This document shows, piece after piece, positions 22,530 through 33,310 of a DNA stretch of 64,000 nt. Each line of letters opens with the position of its first letter. The stretch's first letter is position 1. The stretch covers positions 36,001 through 100,000 of the forward strand of contig NW_026917376.1 in the NCBI RefSeq assembly GCF_035046485.1, in the 5' to 3' direction. Both the position numbers and the translations under genes were made by a program. The stretch is from Aedes albopictus (taxonomy: Eukaryota > Arthropoda > Insecta > Diptera > Culicidae). The notes under the pieces were generated by a model. The model made no database searches. It was not told the DNA's origin and saw nothing but the letters and a program-made list of their open reading frames with translations.

Positions 22530-22568
22530 GATACTGACTCCTACAATTGGTATGCATCTGCTTTTAAA
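22530..22568 (-). promoter_or_regulatory. Core promoter of the Osiris gene
   Basis: On the minus strand, TTTAAAAG (22568-22561) lies about 33 bases upstream of TCAGTATCAGT, which contains two overlapping matches to the arthropod initiator TCAGT. A start near 22535 would give a 5' leader of roughly 190 bases. This is a motif and spacing match only. Confidence 0.6.
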
Positions 22569-22569
22569 G

Positions 22570-23285
22570 TACACTGAATGCTCTGTTTAATCTTGAGGGG
22601 GCTTGCTTTGGTGTGGGCTCCCATGTGCCGCGCGCGCCGTGTGGCATATGCTTCTTCTTATGTTCCATCGCCCGGCCCGCGGTCGTACAACATATTTTCA
22701 CATTTTTCATTTTCGACGCGATCGACGCGCAATTTTCTTTTCTTTTCCCTTTTTTTTCATTTCACTGCTGCTGCTGTTGGGCTGGGCGTGCGTTACCTGG
22801 GCATGCAATTTTCCGATAGGGTTTTCCTCTCTTGGCTGGCGCTTGCCACTCACCCATCCGCCCACGCCGCCAAGGCGAATGGGCATGGCTAGCGGTTTGT
22901 TGCGTTTGGTTCCCGCGTACAGTGGTCTTGTGCTGGGCTTCTGGTGAATTTAATTCGTCAATTTTTAAACTTAAACATGCGATTGCTTAGAAGGTTACAG
23001 AACAATCTATAACAATCTGCTTAGCTCTTCCAAGTTCCTCTTATCCGAACTTATGTATTCCAACTTCTAGCTGAAAACCTAGGTGTACATCTGTAGAATG
23101 TGTTTCTGCATTAACCAATTTGTTGTTTTAGCAGTGATAACGCAAATCTGGTAGTAACAAAATTTATTGGATTATTAGATTAGGAGCAAATTAAAAGTGA
23201 AATTTATTACGAGTTTGTGGTGATTTGTTTGAAGATTACTAACAAGAACTTCGGTGAATAATATTGTGGTTTTTTGATAAACGTT
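22570..23285. other. Osiris upstream region, no gene
   Basis: The part at 22590-22920 is GC-rich with overlapping open frames that look spurious. It is likely upstream regulatory DNA. Confidence 0.4.
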
Positions 23286-23570
23286 TTCCCAATATCAGTA
23301 CTGGATTTCTGGAGAGATCTCTGGCAAATTCTCTGCAAGATCCTTGGAAGCTTCATTTTCGTCTAGCTCACTAGAAGATCGGAAAAAGATTTCTCTGAAA
23401 ATCATGAAAACGTGTTCTTTAGAATTTCTGGTAAACTGATTTCAAGACCATTAGTAGATCTCTTCTCTGCTCTTCGCAAAACCTCAAAAATACTGGGTGG
23501 AGATTTATAAGCAAAGTTCTTGAAGATTCATTGCAGATTTTCTGTAGATGATTTAGTCCTCTGGATATCC
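23286..23570. repeat. Degenerate short-period repeat, zone C
   Basis: It has irregular units such as tttctggagagatctctgg and ttctctgcaagatc. Confidence 0.45.
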
Positions 23571-24064
23571 TTGAATTATGATAAAAACGCTGTAATATGT
23601 TGTTTAGTAGGCTTCTCCTACCATCATTTGCAAATATGTACCTGTTAGACTTCACAAACAAGTAATGATTATTAAGGTAATGATTATTAAGATGAAGGCA
23701 ACATTTTCCAAAGTTTCCCGTTGCACTTATCAAGGCGTCGTGGTGCACGATTTGAAAACCGCTGTTAGAGAACACTATTTTTTTCCTGAACCACGTAAAA
23801 CATAAGTTTATGAAGGTTTTCTTTATTTTTTCTCCTTTTTACTCACAATTTATTCTTAAAGGTCCAAAAACTTTTTAACTAGTTGACCAGTTTCAAATAT
23901 TTTTGTTTGCTTTTGTAGTTGTTAAAAAATTATATATTTTTTGACATTCTTATAAACTATTCAAAAAACTGTTCAATATCACGAAACAAATTTTTAACTA
24001 AATTTTGATTATGGTCATAGTTTTATAGTTTCGATCTTTTATTTAAAAGTTTATTCAAAATATT
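23571..24064. other. AT-rich, no gene
   Basis: No coding region or clear repeat boundary is visible. Confidence 0.5.
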
Positions 24065-24076
24065 AATGTTAAAGCT

Positions 24077-24132
24077 AGAGACGAACCAGCCATAGGCTGA
24101 AAGTCTCTTTAATAAAGACAAATCAATCAATC
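24077..24132 (+). mobile_element. 56-bp SINE tail insertion with 12-bp target duplication
   Basis: The insert agagacgaaccagccatagg...ctctttaataaagac ends in an aatc repeat. It is bordered by aatgttaaagct at 24065-24076 and 24133-24144. It is a strongly 5'-truncated retroelement copy, similar in style to the 3' end of Feilai. Confidence 0.8.
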
Positions 24133-24599
24133 AATGTTAAAGCTTATAACTTTAGTTTTTGGAATCGAAAAATATTTTCATTTCTAGAATGTTAATCTTA
24201 ATGTTTTAGTGAGAATCAGAAAAAAAATGAAACGTTTAAAAACTTATATGAAATGTGAATTTGTAGAAAAATATGTTCTAAATACAAGTTTATTCAGAAT
24301 TTGATTCAAAAGAAACCCATTCTAAGTGATTGCAAATCGGTTGAAAATTGAGACAGTAATGACAATCAAAGTGAAGGCATAGTTATATTACTAGGAAATA
24401 CAACCATGAGACGTTTACCTTTCAATATTTTAGGCTCAAACTTGGAGGTGTCTCTTTTTAGTTGATTGAAATCTAGAAAAGCACACGAATTCCACTTGTT
24501 GAAAAAGATGTTTCCGACATAAAGAAAGTGTTCAGAATTTGAATCGAAATGTCTGAAGCAAGACCGTGCGTATTTGAAAATGTTTTCCACGTTATAAAT

Positions 24600-25600
24600 A
24601 TGCTTTGAAATATTCTTCACCAAGCTTTTGAAAAGGTGTTTAAACCTATTATTCTTCTTCCAAAAAAAATATTACTCGAAAAAGGTTTGTTGGATTTATA
24701 TGATGTCTTCGAAGATGCTTGAGAATATTTGAAGGACTTATAGAAAAAAATACACTGAGAGTGAAATTGATCGTGGATTTGTGTCAGATTCATATAATTT
24801 AAATTAAAAAAAAAAACCTTACCCTTCATTTTTTTTAAATTACTTTTTGTAGAAACCTGACTTTCAGCCTCAAAATTTGCCAAATAGTCTGGGATGGTCA
24901 AATTTTTTATATCAAATAGAAGTTCCAACAATAAAAACGATACATATTTTTTCCTACATCCTACCACACTCAAGTAACGTTAGATACAAAAAAAAACATA
25001 AAAAAAAAACAAGAATAAAATTGAACTTTCAAACGTTATTCGAGAATTTTAAAAATTCACATACATACCAGAGAAATAATCGATCCTTTAACTATTAAAA
25101 ATCTTAAATAGTAAAAAAAATCTCGTATAACATTTCACATGGTTCCATTCTTGCTTTTTAATAGTTTATTTTGTAAATTCGCTGTAGCTTAAGTATAGTT
25201 AGGTATAAGAAAATAATGTGCAAATTTTTTTCATTGGAACTGATACATCAAATATATTGTGGATATAAAAATCTAAAAAAAATGTTTTCTTTTGCTTGCT
25301 TTGAAAATCGATGAAACATAAAAATTAGAGAAAAAATACTTAGAAGCATTTGACCATCATGGGCTATTTGGCAAATTTTGAGGTTGAAAGACAACACAAT
25401 TATTTTAAAAATTCGCAAGGTTATTGAAAAATTTAAATTATATGACATCTAACATAAATCCATGATGAATATTACTCTCAATGTATTTTTTTTTTCCTAG
25501 GACTCCTTCAAATATCCTCAAACTCCTTTGAAGATATTATTTTAGTTCAACAAACGGTTTTCAGGTTTACATTTTTTTACGTTCTTTTCAAAAGTTAGGT
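24600..25600. mobile_element. Large imperfect palindrome (foldback)
   Basis: The left arm (about 24600-24910) is inverted relative to the right arm (about 25355-25590). Examples: cctcaaaatttgccaaatag near 24868 and ctatttggcaaattttgagg near 25363; agaatatttgaaggact near 24721 and ctccttcaaatatcct near 25502. Divergence is about 20 percent by eye. The exact ends and any target duplication are not clear. Confidence 0.65.
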
Positions 25601-25797
25601 GAGAAAAATGGTTGTGTGTTGATGACAAAGTAAATGATTCACGAACTCCAATGCATGAATTAAATTTCATTCGAATTGAAAAATACCGAGTCAAAAATGG
25701 CCATTATTTCGTGTTTAGGCTGGAAATACTGCTTTTGCTTTGTTAAAACTAGTAATTGAATTACTAACGATGTTGTAGACAAAATTAAACTGAATTT

Positions 25798-25958
25798 GGG
25801 TCTGTTCATAAACCACGTAGACCAAAATGTGGTCATCTCAGACCCCCCTCCCCCTCGTAGACTTTCGTCCATACAAAAAATTTGAAATTTGTATGGAGCG
25901 TAGTCTTTGGCCAGACCCCCCTTCCCTCAAAAAGTCTACGTGGTTTATGAACGGCCCC
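25798..25958. mobile_element. MITE (about 160 bp)
   Basis: The left part gttcataaaccacgtagac and the right part gtctacgtggtttatgaac are perfect inverted copies, with G-rich/C-rich outermost bases. The inside also folds: aatttgaaatttgtatgg region. Confidence 0.8.
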
Positions 25959-26159
25959 TTTCTTGAATTTGTAAAGTTATCACGAATAAAATGGAGTGCC
26001 CGGTTGCAGACATTTGTAGCAGTTTTTTGAGCAATTCTTACAGCATTTTGAGTGACATCTCTTTGATAGAAGATCGGGAGATTTCGGGAGGAATCAAAAT
26101 TCCTCGCTGACAAAATTCTTAGACGAGTCGCTACTGGTATCATTGTGATAGGATATATG

Positions 26160-26498
26160 GAAGTGTTTTAACAAGAATCTTATTACCTACAACGGAAAAG
26201 CAACAAAAATTCACTTTTTTATTAAATAACGTAGCATTTTTTTTTCAAAATAGGATTGCTTACACAATCAGAGAATGTCATAAATAACTAGCATAACACA
26301 CGAAAATTTGAAACAAATATGTCATATAATATGGATTGTTTATTAAAACTTAGATCTAAAAATCAATGGAAAGAATTTTCGGCTTTTTTTATGCACCGGT
26401 GTTTCAGCATGGTCAATACGGAGTGAAAACTGTAGGCACCCACATTATTGGTACTTCAACTTTTATGATTTCTGTGGCCCAAACCGCTGGGTGAACAC
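26160..26498. other. No gene recognised
   Basis: AT-rich unassigned sequence. Confidence 0.4.
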
Positions 26499-26910
26499 GA
26501 TTCAAATTTTGACCACAACATTCCCTATACTCCCTATGCTGCAGTGAAATTTTCATAGTCTCAAATATACCTCGGAACGATCAAGATATCGTCATATTGT
26601 CGGTCGTGTGCGGGAAAAATCCGTTAGTTGTCGTCCGTAGTTTTCGCCCGTGTTCGGTGAAGTAAAACGCGAATATCAATATTATTCCGAACAAACCTCA
26701 AGTCCGTAGTGCGAAGCCCAAACGCGCGTGTGCATCAAGTACATCTTTACGAAGAAAGGTGACCGAGCAGTGAAAGTGCACCACGGTCCAGCATCCATCC
26801 AACTAACAACAACATCCGTGGGTGAGCTCCAGCGTACAAGATCTTCTGGGCCGATTCAAATTTTGACCACAACATTCCCTATACTCCCTATGCTGCAGTG
26901 AAATTTTCAT
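26499..26910. repeat. 58-bp direct repeats around a 296-bp segment
   Basis: Positions 26499-26556 and 26853-26910 are identical (start gattcaaattttgaccacaa, end cagtgaaattttcat). The DNA between them is more GC-rich and CpG-containing (for example gtcggtcgtgtgcggg) and ends in ctccagcgtacaagatcttc. It resembles a retrotransposon leader sequence inserted with a long target duplication, but the identity is unknown. Confidence 0.7.
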
Positions 26911-27837
26911 GAAGCTACTTAAATTTTTCACTGAAATACGGATTTTTCAAAAAAGTTTGTTCAAAAATGGCTTATATCAATTATAATAACTCAAAATATA
27001 TAATTTCTATCAATTTGAAATTTTGACCATGCATTATCTATATACTGATGATGAAGTGGTAAAATTTTCAGCCAAAAATATTGGTAATTGCCAAAGTTAC
27101 AGCAGATTGAACGTGACGGTTTTAAGGAGAAAAAATCAGCTCGGTTTTTTTGCTACTGAGTGTATTTCGAAAGTTTAATCAAATGGAAAATTATCTTATA
27201 GATTTGCTGAGTGCACTTTTGACAAATTTTGTAGTGTAACTTTCAGCGTAACCATTGACGAATCTTTGGAAGTTTGTTAAAATACAAACTCTACAAAATT
27301 TTCTTAAGAATTGTAGGAAAATCGTTGTAATTTTCTCCATATATTTCTAAAGCGTTTATGTCTGTCTTTTTATTGTTAGCCGTTTAACCTTATTTACAGA
27401 CCTTTTGTACAGCGCCTAAATTTATTCTTTCTACTTTATCGAATTATGGGTCCATTAGGAGTTGCCATTTTTCGCGGATATCCAATTATCCGGGCCCGTT
27501 TGAGCTATGATTGCTCAGAAGAGGGTCAGTGCCAACCGATATTGGGATCGAACCCATGATCATCCGCTTATGAAGCGAACGAGAACAGTACTTGTCCTGA
27601 TAAATTAATCCAAAAGTTACTCGTAAAAAAAAATTCGAATATATGGTAGCATCCTGAATTTTGCTGAACGATTTATGAATTCCGTTGACGATTTATTCGG
27701 CAGCTGCTATTGTGATTGAAATTCCACATGAGTTTATATGTTCAGTTTTTTCTTCTTGTTGTTGTTTGAATTCTAAACTCTGTTCCATCAGTTTCAAGAA
27801 TTTGTTAAAAATAGTCAGTTTTATTTTTGTAAATGAG
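26911..27837. other. No gene; tRNA-like fragment near 27535
   Basis: The minus strand at 27530-27590 has gggttcgatcccaat (B-box-like) preceded by cgcttcataagcgg. The remainder is unassigned. Confidence 0.4.
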
Positions 27838-27915
27838 TAGACACCCTGGCGGGAACAATGCTATTTTATACCCAGGGAAGTCGAGAGAATTTCTATTACG
27901 AAAAAATCCTAAACT
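27838..27915 (-). repeat. Fragment of tRNA-related repeat
   Basis: The part cccagggaagtcgagagaat followed by ttctattacgaaaaaatcct resembles a middle portion of a tRNA-related repeat family recalled from Aedes. The copies at 36960-37195 and 61535-61735 seem to belong to the same family. Confidence 0.45.
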
Positions 27916-29646
27916 CTACCAATAATTGATTCCAGATTTCCTCAGTATGGTCTTGTTGATAAGCTGAGCGTCAACTTAGCTTTAGAAAATACAAAGTTCA
28001 GCACCACTGTGCCCAGTATAGTGATTGGTTGCTGGTCTGCTTGTTGCTTCCGATTTGTCCGGTGAAAAATGTTGGCAAATTAGTAGCGGACAGACATGGG
28101 CAGTGCTGCAGTTTGCGGTTGGTAGCCTTTTTTTCTTTTCTTTTCTTTTGAGCTGTTACCGTGAGTACTGCTGTTTTGTGCTTCTTAGTCAAAGGCAACA
28201 ACCGCAGCTGCAACTGGACATGCTGCAGGTGATGGATAGTGATAGTGTAAAAGTTGAATGAATTGTGGGTGTACTTTTTTTTTGTTTTTGAAAGTTACAC
28301 AACTTGTGGAATGTATGAATATGATTGATTTTTTTTGTTACTACTAACAGGAAACCGAGTTTTCCGGCGAATCAAACATGACAAGTTTGATAAGTTTCCT
28401 TTGTTTTTTACTTGTCGATTATCACTAAGCATATCACATCGAAATTCGACTTGTGCTGAACAAATGTTCCTCTGTCCAGAGTTATTAGTCATCGTCTAAC
28501 TACTAGTCCCTAGCCGTTCAGGATCAGGACGTTAGGCAAGAAGATCGTCGTTATGATTGTGTTGTTGAATATGTAATTGTACTCTGTGATGGATCAGTTA
28601 CATGTGTAAAGCATTGTGAATTAGCTGACTACTAATTACTCCTATGAAACGAGTAATTTTTGGACCTGTTATACAAATCATATTGATGAACGAACTTTCA
28701 ATTTTAAATGTTTCATATGTACATTCGGTTTAATACTAGTCTAAAACCTTCCATTTAATTATCTGTTACCATCAATAATCAAATGCTAATCGTCCGTGCA
28801 GTTCCCCACATCATAATTTCGACAGCTCCAGTCCAGTGCATCGGAAACCCACCCCCTATCTAAACGAAAGTTGTCAATCATATTTGTTTGATTGCACCTT
28901 ACACCGGTGCAATGGTAAGTTTACGTTTGCATCCACCGCAGCCGCGCTAAGCTGCTGAAGAGCTAAGCAATTCACTACGGTGCATCGACATCTGTGTTGT
29001 TTTCGATTTTCATTGCTCACTGACCGCGAAAAAGCAAGCTAGTTGAATGGAAAAATAATATGAAAACAACAAGCAGAAGTGCAGCTGCAGATGAACGGAG
29101 CAAAAAAAAATATCTGCAAATTTATCAAAGCTCATTAACAATCTGCGCATATATACCGCCGCCGCACATATATCACAAGTAAACGGACGCGCACTTGTTG
29201 TTATACCTACCTCGCAACCGAAAGTTGCTGGTGGCGAACGCATTCGTTAGTTGCTTCTGTTACTGTTGCTGATGCTTGTCGATACGAAGATCTTTGGTAC
29301 ATATACCTAGCGTTGCAGGTACTGTTCCTAAAACTATGATGTAGGAATGATAAAATACGAGTCTATTCGCCTAGAGGTGATAAGGCCTTTCTTTTAGTTT
29401 TTCAAAATGCGTAGTACAAAATCAGTACAAGTTAGTTCCTACTTGTTGTTCTGTAACGGTAAATTACAATTCTCTCGCAAGTTGAATGTAGAGTACCCCC
29501 AGCTGCTTATCAGAAAGTGTTTTTTTTTTTTCAGAAATCTTTTTAAAGCTGCTTTCCCAAGGACTTCTGCATAAATTTGTCCAATATAGCTTCAAAAGTT
29601 TGTGCGAAGATAAGATACGGTAAAATAACATATCTTCCATAATGTT
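27916..29646. other. No gene recognised
   Basis: Mixed sequence. Short frames around 28025-28261 and 29010-29243 have no domains. The CG-containing stretch 28860-29250 could be regulatory. Confidence 0.4.
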
Positions 29647-29660
29647 TACCAAAAGTTTTA

Positions 29661-31381
29661 CTTACCTTACCGGTCAGGCTAAGGCCGGGGTGGCCTCTGC
29701 TGTACATAGTAGCCGCCTCCATTCCACTCGGTCCATGGCTGTTTGTCTCCAGTTCCGCACTCTGCGTAGGGTCCGCAGATCGTCCTCCACTTGGTCGACC
29801 CACCTAGCTCGCTGCGCTCCACGTCTTCTTGTACCGGTCGGATGACTCTCGAGAACCATTTTAGTCGGGTTGCTATCCGACATCCTGATGACGTGACCCG
29901 CCCACCGTAGCCTCCCGATTTTCGCGGTATGGACGATGGTTGGTTCTCCCAGCAGCTGATGCAACTCGTGGTTCATTCGCCTTCTCCAAGACCTGTCTTC
30001 CATCTGCACTCCGCCGTAGATGGTACGCAACACCTTCCGTTCGAAAACTCCAAGGGCGCGTTGGTCCTCTGCACGTAGGGTCCATGTTTCGTGCCCATAG
30101 AGGACGACCGGTCTAATCAACGTTTTATAGATGGTTAACTTCGTGTTACGGCGAACTTTATTCGATCGTAGAGTTCTACGGAGTCCAAAGTAGGCACGAT
30201 TTCCTGCCACAATGCGCCTCTGAATTTCTCTGCTGGTGTCGTTGTCGTCGGTCATCAGTGAGCCCAAGTACACGAATTCTTCAACCGCCTCGATTTCATC
30301 ACCGTCGATATGAATTCGGGGTGGCGGGCGCGGTGATTCCTCCCTGGAGCCCTTTGCCATCATGTACTTTGTCTTCGACACATTAATGACTAATCCGATT
30401 CGCCTGGCTTCACTCTTTAGTCGGATGTACGTTTCCACCATCGTCTCAAATTTACGAGCAATAATATCCATATCATCGGCGAAACCAAGCAGCTGAACGG
30501 ACCTCGTGAATATCGTTCCACTCGTGTTTATCCCCGCTCTTTTTATTACACCCTCCAAAGCAATGTTGAACAGCAAGCACGAAAGACCATCACCTTGCCG
30601 TAACCCTCTGCGAGATTCGAAGGGACTCGAGAGTGTCCCTGATACTCGAACTACGCACATCGTCGCCTTGATCAACCGTATCAGTTTATCCGGGAATCCG
30701 TATTCGTGCATAATCTGCCATAGCTGTTCTCGATCGATTGTATCATACGCCGATTTGAAATCGATGAACAAGTGATGTGTGGGCACGTTGTATTCGCGGC
30801 ATTTCTGCAACACCTGGCGGATGGCGAACATCTGGTCCGTTGTAGCGCGTTCACCCATAAAACCCGCCTGATATTGCCCCACGAACTCTCTTGCAATCGG
30901 TGATAGACGGCGGCATAAAATTTGAGAGAGTATCTTGTAGGCAGCGCTCAGTAGTGTGATCGCGCGGTAGTTTCCGCAATCCAACTTGTCGCCCTTTTTG
31001 TAGATAGGACACACGATACCTTCCATCCATTCCTCCGGTAATACTTCCTCCTCCCAAATCTTGGTAATGACCCAGTGTAGTGCTCTCACCAGTGCTTCTC
31101 CACCGTATTTTAGAAGCTTGCTTGGTAGTTGATCTGCTCCAGGGGCTTTGTTGTTTTTCAACCACCCAACCTCCTCCTCAATCTCTTGAAGGTCAGGGGC
31201 CGAAAGTCTTTCGTCCTGTGCACATACTCCTAGATCTGTTACCACGCCACCTTCGGTACTTGCAACGTCGCCATTGAGGTGCTCATCGTAATGCTGCCGC
31301 CACCTCTCGATCACCTCACGCTCGCTCGTGAGAATATTCCCGTGATTATCTCGGCACATGTCGGCTTGTGGCACAAAGCAA
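29661..31381 (-). mobile_element. 5'-truncated LINE copy with 14-bp target duplication
   Basis: The direct repeats taccaaaagtttta at 29647-29660 and 31382-31395 flank the insert exactly. Its 3' end is GGTAAGGTAAG just past the stop codon. The 5' end is cut inside the linker before RT. The open frame is undisturbed over the whole insert, which suggests recent arrival. Confidence 0.9.
29674..31374 (-). CDS. LINE reverse transcriptase, partial but uninterrupted (566 codons)
   Basis: The protein copies LINE RNA into DNA at the nicked target. Motifs in order (residues approximate): PQADMCRD (1-9), WRQHYDEHLNGD (26-37), WLKNNKAPGADQLPSKLL (70-87), GIVCPIYKKGDKLDCGNYRA (119-138), QAGFMGERATTDQMF (169-183), HHLFIDFKSAYDTIDR (198-213), RRGLRQGDGLS (251-261), FADDMDIIAR with the catalytic Asp pair (about 298-307), NVSKTKYMMAKG, EFVYLGSLMTDD, RPVVLYGHETWTL, LRWAGHVIRM and RRRGAQRARWVDQVEDDL near the C-terminus. 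The endonuclease is missing by truncation, and the frame has no start codon of its own (the listed start is a GTG). The clade is RTE-like by my reading but not certain. Confidence 0.88.
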   Translation of the reverse strand: MPQADMCRDNHGNILTSEREVIERWRQHYDEHLNGDVASTEGGVVTDLGVCAQDERLSAPDLQEIEEEVGWLKNNKAPGADQLPSKLLKYGGEALVRALHWVITKIWEEEVLPEEWMEGIVCPIYKKGDKLDCGNYRAITLLSAAYKILSQILCRRLSPIAREFVGQYQAGFMGERATTDQMFAIRQVLQKCREYNVPTHHLFIDFKSAYDTIDREQLWQIMHEYGFPDKLIRLIKATMCVVRVSGTLSSPFESRRGLRQGDGLSCLLFNIALEGVIKRAGINTSGTIFTRSVQLLGFADDMDIIARKFETMVETYIRLKSEARRIGLVINVSKTKYMMAKGSREESPRPPPRIHIDGDEIEAVEEFVYLGSLMTDDNDTSREIQRRIVAGNRAYFGLRRTLRSNKVRRNTKLTIYKTLIRPVVLYGHETWTLRAEDQRALGVFERKVLRTIYGGVQMEDRSWRRRMNHELHQLLGEPTIVHTAKIGRLRWAGHVIRMSDSNPTKMVLESHPTGTRRRGAQRARWVDQVEDDLRTLRRVRNWRQTAMDRVEWRRLLCTAEATPALA

Positions 31382-31467
31382 TACCAAAAGTTTTATCAGC
31401 AATTATTTTGATTTTGATTGTTTTCAGCTTCTCCAGGTGTTCTTTCAACCTTTGGATTTTATTTTAT

Positions 31468-32368
31468 GAGCATGAGCATGAGCATGAGCATAGATGACCG
31501 TACAATTTGTAGTTGCTACTCCGTGATTGACCAGAACTATCGAAATTGCACAAGGAACCAACAAACGGAGCTTGGGAGTAACTACCACCACAATGTGCAC
31601 AGTTCGAGAATTCCAGACTTTATTAGTCAATAACGGCGCCGGCCACGCCCTTACGGTCATCGAGGAAGGAAAGGAATGTTAGTGTGACGTACGTTGCTAC
31701 TAGAGACCGAGGTCACCTCATTTTCTCCACGACTGTTACGGGAAGGAGTTTTTATTAGTGGGGAGGGGGAGAGTCACATGATTTGGATTCACTTTGGTAA
31801 GTGATGATTCATGCAACCTTTACTTGAGTCAAAACATTTATTCATTTTGACTAAAATATTACAGATGTCGACACCGAAGATGACGAACCATTCGAATTTT
31901 TGTGTAAATGCACAAAATGAAAGAAAGATATTTATTATCAACTGAATGCGCATTGGAAACTAGCGCCGACACATGACGTGACGAACTTTTCAATATTTGT
32001 TAGATAAATACACAAAAACCAGAGTAGAATTTTATCCATCCTTTAGCAGTAATTATTATGATAAAATGGAACGAGCTCACCAATAAACATCCTTCGAAGT
32101 GTCCAGTGCGTATGTGCTGCAGCATCTTCCATTAACTGGCCTCTTCTCCGAAATCACATTGAACCGCTACAACTATATGCACATTCAAATTGACGACGAC
32201 GACGACGCGGCCGGTCCGAATATAAAAAGCGGCCTCTTCACTTTGCCTCCAAAATCACACTAAACCGCCCCGTACGAAGATAAGCACAGTCAAATCGGCG
32301 ACGACGACGACGCGGCCGGCCCGAATGAAAAGAAGCGGCTTTTTCACTTTGCCTCCAAAATCACACTC
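31468..32368 (-). mobile_element. Noncoding retroelement (901 bp) with 23-bp target duplication
   Basis: The repeats tcaacctttggattttattt+tat (31445-31467) and the same with one change (32369-32391) flank it. At the low-coordinate end is (gagcat)n, which read on the minus strand is a 3' simple tail of ATGCTC units, as LINEs and SINEs have. The 5' portion contains GC-rich tandem units (32148-32368). There is no long frame. The 31495-31740 portion matches a very abundant Aedes repeat as I recall it. It is likely a deletion derivative of a LINE: leader plus 3' end. Confidence 0.75.
32148..32368 (-). repeat. Two and a part tandem units of about 105 bp, GC-rich
   Basis: The units start ctccgaaatcacattgaacc (32148) and ctccaaaatcacactaaacc (about 32249), with a third partial start at about 32352. 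Each holds gacgacgacgacgacgcggc followed by ccgaat...aagcggc. In LINEs, tandem units at the 5' end often act as promoter modules; here that is an inference. Confidence 0.75.
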
Positions 32369-32391
32369 TCAACCTTTGGAATTTATTTTAT

Positions 32392-32475
32392 CTGCATTAA
32401 CGAGGTTTTTAGCCCTAGGCTAGTTCATTCCGGGACCCACGCTTTACTTCCCTTCCGAAGGAAGATCAATTTTAT
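32392..32475 (-). mobile_element. Feilai SINE, 3' half
   Basis: On the minus strand it reads ...aagtaaagcgtgggtccc...gaactagcctagggct...cctcgttaatgcaga, the 3' half of the SINE. Its A-rich tail was the target of the 31468-32368 insertion. Confidence 0.75.
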
Positions 32476-33308
32476 TTTTTTCCCATACAACGTTGACCCA
32501 CTCTAATTTATATGAATGCATCGAAACATTGCACCGAATTGGTTACAAAACAATAAAGATTTACACTGAAACTATACAATCCTTAAATAAATTTTAAGAA
32601 ATTCCTGTTACGAAATAAGCTTTTCGCACTTTCTCATCGTAATAGGCTATTTTACCTCACGCAAATCTGCCAGGAAAAGGCCTACTTTCCCACACCAAAT
32701 TAGCAGTGATGTATTGGTTCATTACAGCACTGATTTGCGTTGCGTTATGAACCATTACAGCATTGTTTTCAGTTTTGATCAACTCTTTGATGCTTTCTGC
32801 ACGCAGGTTTGAAAAATTGTGACAGCTGCACAGTTTAACCTGCAATGTTCTGACTTGCTTAAACATAGTTGTGAACATCATTGTGCAGTTTAATTAAAAC
32901 CTTTTGTTAAAAACTATTCTGAAGTGGTAATTTATGAAATTGCAAAAAACGTTGTACGCAATTCGGTCCAGAACTCGACTTTTACAGCACTCGTCATAAT
33001 TATCCAACTCGGCAAGCCTCGTTGAAAAAATCTGCGACTCGTGCTGTGAAAATATTCATTCTGCACCTTGTTGCGTAAACTACTATTGCCATTTGTCGGT
33101 TTGTCGACCACAAATGTCACACTCATAGCCACAAGAACCCCTTTTCTCTTTTTTATTGCTATTTGATTTTATTAAATATTTTTATCACGATTTTATTATG
33201 CATCCAGTTTAGGTGGGATTACGGCAAAAAAACGACAGGGAAGTTAAAGGACGTTCAATGGAAATTTACAGGGTTCGGGAAGCTTGGTGATCTTGTTGAA
33301 CTTTCTTA
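32476..33308. other. No gene recognised
   Basis: Unassigned AT-rich sequence. Short frames only. Confidence 0.4.
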
Positions 33309-33310
33309 TA

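Noticed and set aside
22578..22947. Three overlapping frames upstream of Osiris
   Set aside because: They are in different frames of the same GC-rich DNA and none shows a domain. More likely promoter-region sequence.
31418..31660. Frames with Met-Ser or His-Ala repeats
   Set aside because: They translate the gagcat simple tail of a retroelement.
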